Part shown: piece by piece, positions 10,582-22,914 of the stretch | Numbering within the stretch: position 1 is the stretch's first letter | How the letters are laid out: each line of letters begins with the position of its first letter | Source: Camillea tinctor | Taxonomy: Eukaryota; Ascomycota; Sordariomycetes; Xylariales; Xylariaceae | Reading direction: 5' to 3' | NCBI GenBank assembly: GCA_022578605.1 | Contig: MU394102.1 | Span: forward strand, 186,001 to 250,000 | DNA: 64,000 nucleotides | Translations under genes and position numbers: made by a program | The notes under the pieces: generated by a model | Told to the model about the DNA's origin: nothing | What the model saw: only the letters and a program-made list of their open reading frames with translations | Database searches by the model: none

Positions 10582-13500
10582 TTACCCCAGAGATAAATCA
10601 AGTCCCGAAAGACTTACATCATTCCCGTTAATACCGAAAAATTGGAACCTAGAAAAACAATAATGTAATATCATCGTTAGCATTCGTTTGAGAGGCGGGT
10701 CGATGGATGGGAGAAAGAAGCGGAAGGGAAATGGGGGGGGGGGCAGGGAGACTTGCCAGTCCTCAACATTTAACGTAGCGGGAACCGGTTGGCCTGCTCC
10801 GGACCCTGTGCTCCAGCTATCACTTGGACTTTGGCCGTCGGGTACGGCCCCGTTGACGTCACCCGGCCAGATGTTGGATGTTTGGGTTTGAAATCCACCT
10901 AGTCCTAGTTGCAATATACTGTTAGCCTGTAAAGGACTCGCGCCTGTGGGCCGGTTCGGTGGCCGCTGCTGGAAAATACTGGGATGTCCGGACACCGGAG
11001 ACGACATACCACCTTGCATTTGGGACATGAGATTGGGGTCCAGGTTTTGCTGATTCTGTGGAGGTGACAGCTGAGCCATCGGCATAGTCGAGCTCTCGGG
11101 GAACAACTGGTCCGGCTGGAAATTCTCCCAGACAGCTTGCGACAGGTTCGGGGAATTCCGCGTCACGAGATATAAGTCGGGGGGCGTGGCCGGAACCGAA
11201 AAGGATGGGTTGAAAGGGGTCGCCGGTCGCGTATGTGGCCTGCTATTACTCCCTCCCATAAACATGTCTCCGGATTTCACGTTTGGCGAGGGGAGGGGCG
11301 GTCCCATGTTTGCCTGGTTCGTAGAGAGCTCGTTCCGGGGTGTTTGTGGCCGCGAACGCTCGTATGACTCCTGGTGCAATGGCGTGTTCACGCTGAAGTC
11401 GATCGCCATCTCATCGTATTTCCGTTTAGCGGCTTCCTGTTGCCTCTGGTGATGTTCCAGCTGTGCAAAGCCCTGCTGCATCTTCTTGTGGCGTTTACCG
11501 GCCGCCTTTTGTAACCGTTCCTCGAGAACTTTATTACCAAGAATTGACTCGAACAAGGTATAAACCATTTTTCCAACAAGCCATACCTTGGAAACCTCTT
11601 TCAGAGCACCCATGCAGGTCCTAATCCGGTCATGAGTGACCTGTTGGATGGAAGGAACTGGCGAACGCATCTGATAAACGTGCATGATAAGAGCCGAGAA
11701 CAGACTGTAGACGACGAACGCTGGGCAATAGCGGAGTTCGTCATGAGTAGATAGATTCTCGATAATCGACGTTATCATACCTGCGGCTTGAAAAGCGATA
11801 TTGCGGGAAGGATACGCCGAATCATCTGGAAATCTCGCTGTGCTATTATTATTAGGAGGCATGTGTGCTCGGTGTAGTAGACACAGAGCTGTATAGTAAT
11901 TAGAATGAAGCAAAGCACTCCAAAAATGATGCCGTGGCATCTCCCAGTATACCGTCTTTGGGCAGTTCTGCAGCCAATCCGCCAGGGCCATGTCGCTATG
12001 TGTGAGATCAATGGCATTTTGCCGGCGACCCTTAGAGGCCACGGAATATTGCTGCGAAAGAACTAGCCCCATGATCTCGCACAACTTGACATACTGCAAG
12101 AAGAAATGGGTGTGGACAGGGTCGGGCGCGAAACCACTGGCGTTGTCCGGCTCGTCCTCGATAAAGTCATCCTCCGTTAACATCTCGACGTCAGAATCGT
12201 CCAAGTTGATATTACAAGGCCGCCCGAGGGCGACTGCAACGGACCGGTCACGGGTGAATAACGTCCACCAAATACGCTTCCATAACCTTTTATCTGCTTT
12301 ACTTAGCTGTGAGCTCTCTACACTCCTATGCATGCCGGAACCCTGGGCGACAATGGTGGCGACACGAGTCCAGTAGAAAACATTCTTGGTCACATCTTCT
12401 GGACCTTCCCAATACCACCCCATAAGTAGCAGGGACTGAACAATTGTCACACGGTCATCCTCGTAGTTAGCATCATACAATGCCTTGGCTCGCTTGTAGA
12501 AGGTTAACGCAGCTGGTGTGGTCGAGCCATTCGCATCCATAAGCTGGGGGTTATTGCAGACGCGGGAGCCAGCCAGGAGCACAGCTTGCAGCAATAGCAA
12601 GGACGGAGGGTTCTTGGGATCTCGATATTGCCTCATGAACCGGGTTCGGTTGATGACGGGGACGATGGGATGGACCCAACGAAAGTAGGCTTCGATAAGC
12701 TCGTCGCATAGCGATCGAGGGGGCAGCAGGAAAGCGCCACGTTGATGAAGAATGTCGATCTCGATATTGTCCAGCTCAGTCAACCTAGCCCTCGACCCAC
12801 GAACATTTTCGGGAAGTGGATAATGCACGACATCTGAAGTGCCCTGGCGATCGTGGACCAACAAGGTGAGATTGGATGACTCGCCGAGGTAAGCAACCCG
12901 ACCAGCTTCGGTGATGGGGGCTCGGGTGAACTTGGGCTTCATGACCAAGTTAACAAAGGTATCATTGTCGACCTCCTCTTTTCTAGCTTGGGCTTCAGTC
13001 AACACGGTGGGAGGGACGCCTTCGGATGAGTGGTATACGGTAGGTCTCGCGGAAAAGGTGTTGTTCGAACCGGCAGTGGAATGCGGCGAGAGATCTTCGA
13101 CGACAACATCTCCGCGCTCACTTAGTGCCATGTAGCAGTCACCATCAGCCTCGGTCTACATGGTGTACACGGTGTATACGGCAATATATCTCGGACCCGG
13201 TACCTACCTATCTGAATCCCTGGCCTGATGGGCTTGGGTCTTCTTCCTCTTGGGCTGGGGGATCTTGCATTCGATTTGAAAGGCGACGCAATTGGTACAA
13301 GGAACACCGAGGCTCGCAGCGTCGCATCGCACCTGTGATTCCCATCATGGGGTTGAATGGTGAGCGCAATTGACATGGGACAATTGGCGCAGCAACCCCA
13401 AGACAAGGACGAGAGGGAATCTTTTTTTTTTCTTTTTTTTTTCTCCTTTTTCTTTTCGCCTTAGTCTTGGGTCTTGGGATGGCTTCGTACCTTTCTGGCA

Positions 13501-14102
13501 TGGCATGTCTGCAGATAGCCGGGTCGTTAGTGAAAAGGGTGGACATTTTGTTCGAGATGCCTCGGCACGATTTACAAAAATCCCACCTCTTCCTCTTCCT
13601 CTTCCCCCCCTCTCAGATAGCTTGGGCTGATAAAATGCACACAACACCCACCCGTTACAACCAAACCAACTCTAGTGTAAAACAAGTAAAGAAAGAAAAA
13701 AATACTTTCAGCATTCTAAATATTAAAAAAATACATACCTCACAAGCTCTCGATGCGCGTTGTCTGGGGGGTAGTTCACCTGCGTCAGCCAATTGGTCGC
13801 GATGCGAAACATGGTCGCGAGCATGCACACCTTCGAAAGCTAACGTGACTCTGATTATTCTGGGCATTCTGCATATTCTGCATGTTCTGCGTCGCTGTCG
13901 CTGTCGCTGTCCCCGTCACTACCGTTGTTGCTGTCCCAGTCGTTGTCGATATCGAGGTCGGCGTTGATATCGTTACCGGCGTACTCTGCGCGCTACCTAT
14001 GTCGTTCTGTTTACTCGGGGCCGGCGGTTGCGACGGCAAATTGGAATGTTGCTTCTGTGCCGCTGGCTCGCTGGTGCCAACATTCATACTGTCGGATGCC
14101 AT
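10582..14102 (-). CDS. Zn2Cys6 transcription factor, CTF1/Far (cutinase / fatty-acid regulator) type
   Basis: Six exons: 14102-13831, 13763-13739, 13508-13491, 13332-13208, 13120-10757 and 10648-10582, about 956 residues. The zinc cluster lies at residues 98-127 with spacing C-x2-C-x6-C-x8-C-x2-C-x6-C; it starts RASRACETCHARK and is assembled from four exons, two of only 25 and 18 bp. A basic KRKK stretch follows. The fungal-specific regulatory domain covers roughly residues 230-550 (EAYFRWVHPIVPVINR, then GSGMHRS and RIWWTLFTRDR). The C-terminus is Gln/Pro/Ser-rich and ends DWFQFFGING. The last intron is GC-AG. CTF1 and FarA/FarB proteins activate cutinase and fatty-acid catabolism genes; which paralogue this is cannot be told by eye. 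The ATG at 13131 lies inside an intron and is not the start. Confidence 0.87.
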
Positions 14103-16604
14103 GTTGCCAAGTTTCAGCAGCAGAATACACGGGCTCGGACTCGGACTCGGATTCGAACTGTTGTTTATGAACTGGCGTGAGCGGGGGGATAGAAGAGAAG
14201 AAGGAGAGGAGAGGGGGTAGGATAGGATGGGATGGGGGAGGGGAGTTTGGTGTTTAGGAATTCGGAATTAGAAATGGAAAATAGTAATGGGGGAAAAAGG
14301 AAATGGGCAACGTTATCAGAGATCTCTTCAAAAAAAAAATTTAGTTATAGTAACAATAAAAAAAACAATGTCGGTGTGTTCTTTAAGCCTGTAAAGGTCA
14401 AGTCAACCAGGTAAGACAACTACGTAAACTGGATCTTCTAGCTCTCATGACCCCTTTATTGTTCAGTTAACCTAGTAAGTAAGTAGGTAGGTTCTAGTTG
14501 TAGTTAGAAGTTGACAAAATAGGGTCAGTCTCAGCCCCGGAAACCTAGCGATTGTAGGCGATGCGAATGCGACGGGACAGTACCTCCTGGATTGATTTAA
14601 GAGCCCAGGGTAGTAGTGGCAGTAGTTGTTAGCAAGTCTATGTAGTACTTACTGTATGTACACATAGGCAGAGAACCACTTTCACGAAGGATGTAGTATA
14701 GCGGACCTCGCGGCACTTTTTATTAGACTTCCCGCGCAGACACACACCTTACCGATACGCTACCGGTCACGCGCTAAGCATTTGATAGAAAGTCACTATG
14801 AGTACATTACACATGGCAACATGACTACTTCTATGTATATAAGTTACCCAACTAAAATTAGCTACCGGATATTACCTTTTTTTTTTTGTCTCTCCCGAAT
14901 ATGTCTGGCATGTATGCATATACGTACGTACTTATCTAGGTTAGATAAACGTACGCATTATACATGTCTCACCTTGAAATACGACATAGACGGGATAGTG
15001 GGTAGTACGGAGGAAGCATATGTGGGTAAGGCTTTGTCTTATACATGCCCTCGGTACTGCGATACTACCCAATGTTTTCTTAGGGGTTTCCCTTGCCATT
15101 CTCTTTTGTTCTTCCTCCCTCTTCCCAATATATATATATATATATATATATATGCAAATATTCGCGTTAGAAAAAGTGTATATGAAAGATAGCATCCAAA
15201 TCATTACTCTAATGGATCTGTTGATCGCTGATCTGATGGGGCTGTACATGACTAAACGTCCAAGCTAAAAGACCAGGCTGTTGAATGTTGGCTTTATAAG
15301 CTCCCAGTAGCTCACATCGCTTACCATATGGTTGACATCAAGTTTACCTTCACCCTACGTAGTACTCAGCCCAGTACTGTAGTTAACAACAACAGAAAAG
15401 AAACTGCACTTAGGGTAATAGATGAACGAACGATGGTGGACCCCTCTCCCCACTAAGTAGCGTATCCATGAGTTTTAGTTGTCATCGATCCCCTCAAGAG
15501 ATATGTTGTAACACCAAGTGTCAGGGGATTGGCACACTAGTAGTTGGACCCAGACAAATCAGATCTTCACCAAAGTAATAATATTCAAGATTGGCATGTG
15601 AAAATTCGACGGCAACCTCCCTTCGTCAGCCTGACGTGTTTGGCTTTGGACCCTGTAAGGGAAACAGAGAGAAGAGATGGAAAAAAAAGGACCGGATAGT
15701 CTGCATAAAACTGTCCGGTACGCTAGTAATGCAGTAGTCATCGGCTGTGGTGCCGGTTTGAGTTCTAAATTCCGTTTCTGTAACTACTAAGTCCTTAGTA
15801 GCGTATATAAAATCTGGGGACGCCTCCATCTACCAGACATATACATAGGTTAAATACTTGTGCATATACTGTTACTTACGGAGAAGTCTATACCACTATG
15901 TCGCGTTCTGTTACCTACAAATCAAAACCTTTTCTCTAAAAAAAGCAAAAGTAAAAACGAATGCATGCATTGTTGCAACTGCACTGCACATAATAAGCGA
16001 TAGTGCCGGGACTTTGTACGTCGTTCATGATCCGCGTCATGTGGAAGCATGTGATACTGGACATCTGTGGAGAGAAGGGTGGGCAAGACTCGTGGCAAAC
16101 ATGCACGATTACGGGCATTCATTGGCCTAAAAAGCTCACTTGACAAAAGGGATAAGGAATCGGGTCAATAGCTAGACCACCAGAGCACAACCACCCTACC
16201 ATCCGGCATTCTCGGGGACCGACCGAAAATTGAGTCTTCAGTCACGGGTCCACTCGGTGTCCAAATTAATAAATAAGCCTGGGATAGGTGTAGAAAGGCA
16301 AGAAGAATTGTAAGAGAGGAAAAGAAGAAGAAGAGCCGAGGCATTTGCTTAATTAGGAGAGCTCATATCCTCCTCTAGTGTATATAGGTACTTACAATAA
16401 TAACAACCTAACTTAGTCTGATATGAGAAAGGATCAGCTTTATGTATCTTAGTTGATGGATAGTTACGATAACTACTAAAGCCCGACATGATAAAAGAGG
16501 TAGTTTTGATTTACCCATTTATTACTTTTTTTTTCATTGACTTATTGGATCGCCTATGTAGCTAACGTATATCTCTTATTTCCTCTGTTTATTTTTCTTT
16601 CTCC
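14103..16604. other. 2.5 kb intergenic region
   Basis: No gene recognised. A TA dinucleotide run lies at 15128-15153. CT/GA-rich low-complexity DNA at 14170-14330 precedes the regulator start. Short open frames have no family character. It probably holds the regulator promoter and the 3' UTR of the MCD4 gene. Confidence 0.5.
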
Positions 16605-19600
16605 TCATGTGTTTGCTGCGAACCCATTCGTCTCGATGCTGCCATTCGTTGCTTCAACCGGACTATCTGGCCCGGTCGCGCCAGTCTTGGCTGTCTGCTC
16701 GTATGAGTTGTCTACCTCGAGACCAGCAATGAAAATCGCACTCACCCCTTCAAGGGCTGCTACGAAGACGCACATTAAACTGGCTATAGCAAAGTGACTA
16801 ATAGTTGATCCTATCTCTAGCCACGAGCCTTCATCCTTAACTACCCAGAAGAAGTAGAGTGTCAGGATATCACTGAGAGCCATCGCAACCATAAACAGTG
16901 CTGATGGTGCTACGCCCAGTCGCTTATTTAATACGCCTAGATTGGCTGATATCAATGCAAATGGAATCATCAACTTCAATACTAGTAACGCCCCTTGGGA
17001 GAAGGGATCGAAGATCGGGATGAGCCTAGCTACGCTTTCCAGGCTGAATGAAGATACCGAGGCGATGTTGCCCGTGCTAAAAAAGGCTGACTGGAGAAGA
17101 ACAAAGAAAAACAGAGCTACACGGGCATCCGAAAGGGTTAGCGGCCGGAACTGAGAAGACGCTGCTTCAACTGCTGTGTCCACGACTGCTTCAACGACGG
17201 ATTTAGCTTCTTCCGGCTGGTCAGGTGTCGGCTGGGAGAAGACGTAACCATGGTGTTCCAATCGAACCCAGGTAACCAGGGTGAGACTAAAGGCGAAGTA
17301 GAAAAGACCTTCGTAGGAGATCGTGAGTATAACGAAGGTAGGCGCGCAAGCTAGAAAAATGACCAAGAGCCTGTGGAGATAGTGACTATTCGGCTGGAGT
17401 CTATGAGCGAGCGGCATCAATAATGACACAACTAGCACTAGCCATCCAACTATCTGGTTGCCACGTGGAAGGCCTAGTTTTGCTTGCATCGATAGCACAC
17501 TTGACCGTGTCACAAGCATTGCAAGAATCGTGAGTCCGATCTTTATAGTCATTAGAAAAAGAGGGGGGGAAAGATCATTGGTGAGTGTTGAAAACGTACC
17601 TGGATACCAATCAACATCCTCGAAATCTGATTGTCTCTTCCAACTGCCAAAGGTTTGGTTGAACCGGCAAAATCGGCCAAGAGTCTATCTTCGAAAACAA
17701 GATATATGACACCAACAGCTACCATCAAGGTGCCACCAAGTAGGCTATCATTGTTTAGCTTCACGATATATTGTAACAAGGGCAAGAAGACCTACATTAG
17801 AGTGACATTTTCTGTCTTGTTGGCCGGCAGTAAAGTAAAAGTACTCATCAAAAGACATGAAGCTAACCAAGTAGTAGAGAGTATCATATGCTTCTGAAGA
17901 AATGATAGACCTAGTGTCAATGGAAAGAATGCGCCGACGATGAACAGAACGGTTAAGATTTCACGATGGATGTACCCAAATGCCTACCAATAATTAGCTC
18001 ATGATCCAGTAGAGCCTGAGGAACGACTTACCAGCGACTGAATAATGCCAATATAAGTAACAATATTAAGGGCAAGAGTCAGGGTGCTTGCTCCTGACTT
18101 GATGTGCCCAAACAGAGCCCGTCGCCCTTTTACCAGGCTATCCCTACGGGCATAGACTTCCTCCCAGAAGAAAATTGGGAAAAATGCATACGCATAATAA
18201 GTAGGGGGGGATCCAGATACAATAAAAGAAGCGTATAAAATGATTAGAAGGGAGGAGAAGAACACAAGACCACCAGCGGTTCTAGAAGGCTTAGATATGC
18301 CGTGTAAAACGTGTCGATCGACAACTGTAGTCAAAGCAAATGCTATCCAACCAAGATAACCAATTGTGATGAGGGCTCTTAGAAACAACCAGTCGTAAGT
18401 CTGAAGATAGCGCATTCCCTCCAAGCCTATTTTCATAAGAGCCGCAGACTCTTCAATGGCTTCTTCGAAATTGGCGTTGTCTATCAAACCTCTAATGGAA
18501 GATAGTCGAGTCTCAGGAGCAATGCCATGCTCTTCACTGAGTGGTTTGTAAGGCTGATACCTCAATTCGTTTGCCTTCTTGTTCATTTCCTTCACCCTAT
18601 ACATTTCTAGAATCTCCCGGGCATTCAACAAAGATGCTTCTGCTTTCTCTTTCATATTTGCAGAGAGATAAGATAGTGGAAGTTCACCTACAGAATTCAT
18701 GGGGAACTCGACTCCGACCAGATAAGCCATTAATGCGGCAACATCAGCTTGTTGCACATCGTGCCTCTTGATATGGTCGAAATTCCAGTCTGAGGAATAT
18801 TCGTCATGACCGGGAGCAATGGTGTCTTGGTGTACAACCGGCTTTGCAACCCCAGAACCCCAAGCTATTAGCGGTGTCCTAGTATTGTCCGGATGGCCAT
18901 CCCCATGACTTCCCCAGTCGCTCATTCCATGGTCAGCCGTGAAGACAAAGGCTGTCCTGTCATCGGCGTAAAACTTTTGGATCAAGGTAGCTATTTCCTT
19001 CACCCCCTGGTCAACTACTTGGATGTTGTGTAGGTACTCTTTCGAGTACGGCCGGTTTGAATGCCCTGTGGTGTCTAGACCGAGCAAATGGAGGAAGAAC
19101 ACAATTTTATCCTGCTTCAGAGCCTCATTCAGGGTCTTGTTCTTCTCGGCAGCAGAAAAGAGCTCCTTCACATGGTCGAATACCCAAAGGTCTAGATGAA
19201 GTGCATCTTGGGAGAAGTCTTCGAACTCAGCATCATAGCAGTACGCATCAATTTTTCCAGGGGTTGCACCGTGTTCGAACATAGGAAGAATGTCAGGACT
19301 CCCCCAGCTCCACGTGTGCCTGCTTCTATTGAAAACACTATCAAAATTGACAGGGTTGAGTTTCCACCCTGTCGCGACGGCCGAAACGTCTTCATATAAG
19401 CCTGCTATCAACGCAACATGCCCAGGTCGAGACTCGGTAGGCACTCTAGTATGAGAGACGCCGAAGGTTCCATGTTCAAGTACACGAGAGCGCAGATATG
19501 GCGCAAGAGGCCGTGGGGTCAAGTCATTTTCGGTCTCCGGATAGGGTTCGGGAAACGACTGGAAAGCCTTGTCGGCACGTAGCCCATCGCCTTAGAAAAT

Positions 19601-19828
19601 GTAAAGTCAGCCAACCAGTAAAGTCCACCGGAAAAGAAAAAAAGACATACCGACGAAAAGGACAAGACGATCTGCTGGCGCCTTTGCGCCTTTCGGCCTT
19701 TCCAGTTGGAACAGCTCCATGCCACTCACAATGGGGCTAACGAAATAAATATCAAAGATGGAATATATATAAATCAAATGGAAGACCATGGCTATAGTCA
19801 AGAATCTGAACTGGCCGACACCCGCCAT
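16605..19828 (-). CDS. mcd4: GPI ethanolamine phosphate transferase 1 (Mcd4/PIG-N)
   Basis: Five exons: 19828-19651, 19590-18032, 17983-17796, 17744-17600 and 17540-16605, about 1001 residues. It has an N-terminal membrane anchor (residues ~5-30), then the luminal alkaline-phosphatase-like catalytic domain: DGLRADKAF, TRVPTESRPGHVALIAG (with the candidate Thr nucleophile), LLGLDTTGHSNRPYSKEY and FTADHGMSDWGSHGDGHP, which supply the metal ligands. A C-terminal multi-pass domain of roughly a dozen hydrophobic segments follows. Mcd4 adds the phosphoethanolamine on the first mannose of the GPI precursor in the ER and is essential in yeast. All splice phases close. Intron acceptors include AAG (19591 and 17541) as well as TAG. 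Confidence 0.94.
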
Positions 19829-20739
19829 ATTGGCTGTGCGGAATGCTCAGTTTTCTGGAGAGATCGTAGCAACAAGCGGTTGTCGAACGCAAGATTTCTT
19901 ATATGAAGGAAGGTTGTGGACAAGTTGCTTGCTTTGAGGTCATCAATGCCAAGGTGCACTCAAAGCAATTGTTAGTTAAAAAATTTAACAAAAAGAAAGA
20001 AAAAACAGGCAAAGGAAGGTAGAAGAAATTGAAGTGAGAAGAATTGAAGGACAACCCAACAATATATTTTCGCATCATCTAACGGGAAAGACTAGAAGAG
20101 AAAAAAAGAGAGAATAAAATATGAAAGAAGAAAAAAACGATTACATATTGTAGTCAACTTGGAGAGCCGTCAAGGTTGCAAGGTGGTCGAGTCGGCTTAA
20201 GAAGCGCGTTTGTGCTTTGCAGGGGTATCCACCTGCAAGGGGAGGGGGGTGCTGTAGGTAAGAATAACACGGACCTACTATGTACTTAGCCAGCCTATTT
20301 ACAGCTAACTGGTACCTAGGTAGCTTACATACTACTACATGTAGGTACGTAGGTTTAGGTTTGGTATACGCATACTAGTTAATGTCCGACAGGTCCGACA
20401 GTTTGTTTCCCGGGTTTTAGTGGGGAGAAGGGGGTGCGGCCCGGGTCGCTGCCCACCGAACCAAGAGAGCTCTTCGACTGGAGCCTGTCCCCTACGGTTG
20501 ATTGATTTATGCTGATGCCGAGTTATGGATTTATGGATGCTCAACATTAATGAACTAACAACATCTCTTATTTACATCATTCACACCATTCACACCTCTC
20601 ACAACACACACAACCCACTACCTACGACCCGTACCATGCTCCCCCAATAACCAACAATTCCCACAACTCCATGCAAGCAAAATGATGACAAGGGGGTATC
20701 ATGAGAATAAAATGCCACCACGCCCGATTTCCTTTAGGA
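19829..20739. other. Intergenic region upstream of MCD4
   Basis: About 0.9 kb with poly-purine tracts (19980-20140) and TAGG/CCTA words (20310-20360). No gene seen. Confidence 0.5.
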
Positions 20740-22150
20740 TTAATCAGCACGCTCGCTCAGAGCCTTCATAATCCTCGAGTAGAACTTCGCAGCGTGGATC
20801 CGAGGGAAGGATATCTCTTCCACAAGATAATCCGGAAGGATCTCGATAAGTTCCTCGTCACGCTTAGGATCTAGCTGTGGCATGTACATGAACTGCGCAT
20901 TGTCGTCATATTTGCCCGAAAAGCCATCCCCTTCGATCGCTAGCTTGAAATGCAGGCCTAGAATAGGTAAGTAGTTGTTAGCTGAGTTGTTCCCCTCTGC
21001 AAGTGCTTGGGATATTTGCCTACTTCTATTTCTGCTCGTCTGGATGCAGTCATATACTTCCTCGTCATTCTCCTGCTTGACGCTACACACGACCAGGCCC
21101 GTCAAGTCTCCAAATAAGTTCTCCTTCAACTGGGCTATTTGCATAGCCGCTTCAGCGCTTGCAGCGAGTCGGTTGTTAGCACTGCTGCCTTTGATTGCGC
21201 TTCCAGGAACCTTAACACTAGCCATCTCAGCCGATCTAGCTGCGGAAAGTTTCGTCGAAAGCGTCTTGATCTCTGCCTTGGCGTCTGCTAGGTTGTCGTT
21301 GGCTTCGTTAATCTCTTCCTGTAACTCATCGACCTTGTTCTGACTGGCCTCGAGTTGTTTTCTCAGTCGTTGAGATTCCTTTGCCAGCTCTGTCTGCGCC
21401 GATAATTGCGCCTTCAGCGTCGCGATAAGTTGGTTAGCAGCTATTGGGTGTTAGCAAAACTTCCCCCTTCTAATTGTTTCCAGATGACGAACTGTTAGCT
21501 CTCTCTTCTCCCTGTTTCTTAAGTCGATCGAAATTGCGCTCGGCTTCGATGACGCCGATTTCTCGTAGGTCGTGATACTTGGCCTCGAGGGTTTCATATT
21601 TTCGCATCAAGTCTCCCAGACGTCTTCTCACGAACGGGTCGTGTAGGTCTGAGTCGGAAGCATGGACTGTTCTTCTACTTGCGCTGAAAGGAACATGAGA
21701 CTGCACGCGTTGCACAGAGGACATCCCGACACGGTTATATGATGGAAGTTCCTCCACCTCGTCTTCTTCCATACTCAAATCCATCATTCCAGCTGGCTGA
21801 GTCTCTGGGACTTCGACCTGTGGCTGCTGGGTCTCGGGAATTTCACGTTCAGTAGGTGATGCAGTCTTCGCTTTGGGTTTTCGTCCTCGCTTCGCCGGTG
21901 GCTGCACATCTTCTTCCGGTAGAGTCTCTATCGCTTCATCGTACACTTCGAGAGTCTTCTGAACTTTGACAGCTTTGGGCCGTCCTCTTCCAGCTTTTCG
22001 TACTATCCCGGTCTCCGTCGGGTCAACATGTTGTGGCGCCGGAAGCTCTTCGCTCGCTAGTCGCTTTTTCCCCTTTCCTACTACAGACACCTGTTGAACG
22101 TTTTTGAGCTTCTCAGCCAGCGGCTTTCGTCCCGGTCCTCTTGCCGCCAT
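20740..22150 (-). CDS. pcs1: Monopolin complex subunit Pcs1/Csm1
   Basis: Three exons: 22150-21493, 21440-21024 and 20957-20740, about 430 residues. The N-terminal half is basic and disordered with AT-hook-like KRGRKPK and GRGRPK motifs. A long coiled coil follows, from about residue 190 to 290 (RRRLGDLMRKYETLEAKYHDL, then the Gln/Glu/Lys heptads of exon 2). The C-terminal globular Csm1/Pcs1 domain contains GDLTGLVVCSV, LHFKLAIEGD and YLVEEISFPR. In yeasts monopolin cross-links kinetochore microtubule sites or rDNA chromatin. The second intron (66 bp) is in frame and stop-free, so an unspliced isoform would add 22 residues. The first donor is GTTCGT. A further in-frame ATG lies upstream at 22270, but MAARGPGRKPL fits the family. 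Confidence 0.87.
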
Positions 22151-22914
22151 ATTGGGGGTTGGTTGGAGAATTTCGCCTACGATATCTTCGTCGACTCTAT
22201 TATATCCGAAGTTTCTAATGTAAAGGTTTGCAACACAATACGATTGACGTTTGGCCGCAAAAAATACCAATCCAGGCCGTGAGATATGGGTGCGCGTATG
22301 TTAAATGGATTAAAACAGTGAATTCCTTATAAGTTGTTGAAAACTACACGGTAGCGCGTGCAATTAATTTTGGCGAATAGTATTGTAAATATACGAGCAA
22401 ATTTACTCGAATTGTTCATAGGAAAACTCGGATCTCACAGTAGTGAGCGCGAAAGAAAGAGAGAGAAAAAAGTGTTAAGCAAACCCTAGTATCCGAATGG
22501 GGGAAGAGGGGAATGCATTGTCGCGATGAAGAAAAACGTGTAGGTAAAGTAAACAAACCTAAACCGTGCAGGGGTCAAGCAAGCAGGTTGCCCCACCAAG
22601 CGACACTTATGTAACCCCCAGCTGGTGGTTACCTATGTGCACTTAGTTACAAGTCAAGCCACATCATAGATTTTCATGCCGGCTTTTATGTGGCGTTACC
22701 TTCGACTCAACCCTCCAGATTATCATCCTTGGCTAGAGTACTAGTAATAGGTGATAACCTAGTACCTGTACTAAGCTAAGTTCCCCAAATCATTAATTCC
22801 CACTATCAACCGTCAAGTCCTGTTGTTTTTCCTGATATTTGCTCAGATATCTTTAACCCCCCTTATACTTATCCTCATTTCCCCTCCCTTCTTCGGAAAC
22901 CCGAGAAGTAACAA
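22151..22914. other. Divergent promoter, PCS1 / MSP1
   Basis: 764 bp between two divergent ATGs. CT-rich tracts precede the MSP1 start. No gene and no clear binding site were identified. Confidence 0.5.

Noticed and set aside
13120..13131. ATG at 13131 as start of the CTF1-like regulator
   Set aside because: Upstream exons encode the zinc cluster in frame; splicing through the acceptor at 13122-13121 removes this ATG.
20165..20260. Possible Leu/Ser-type tRNA around GGTGGTCGAGTCGGCTTAAG
   Set aside because: No T-arm consensus and the acceptor stem does not pair.
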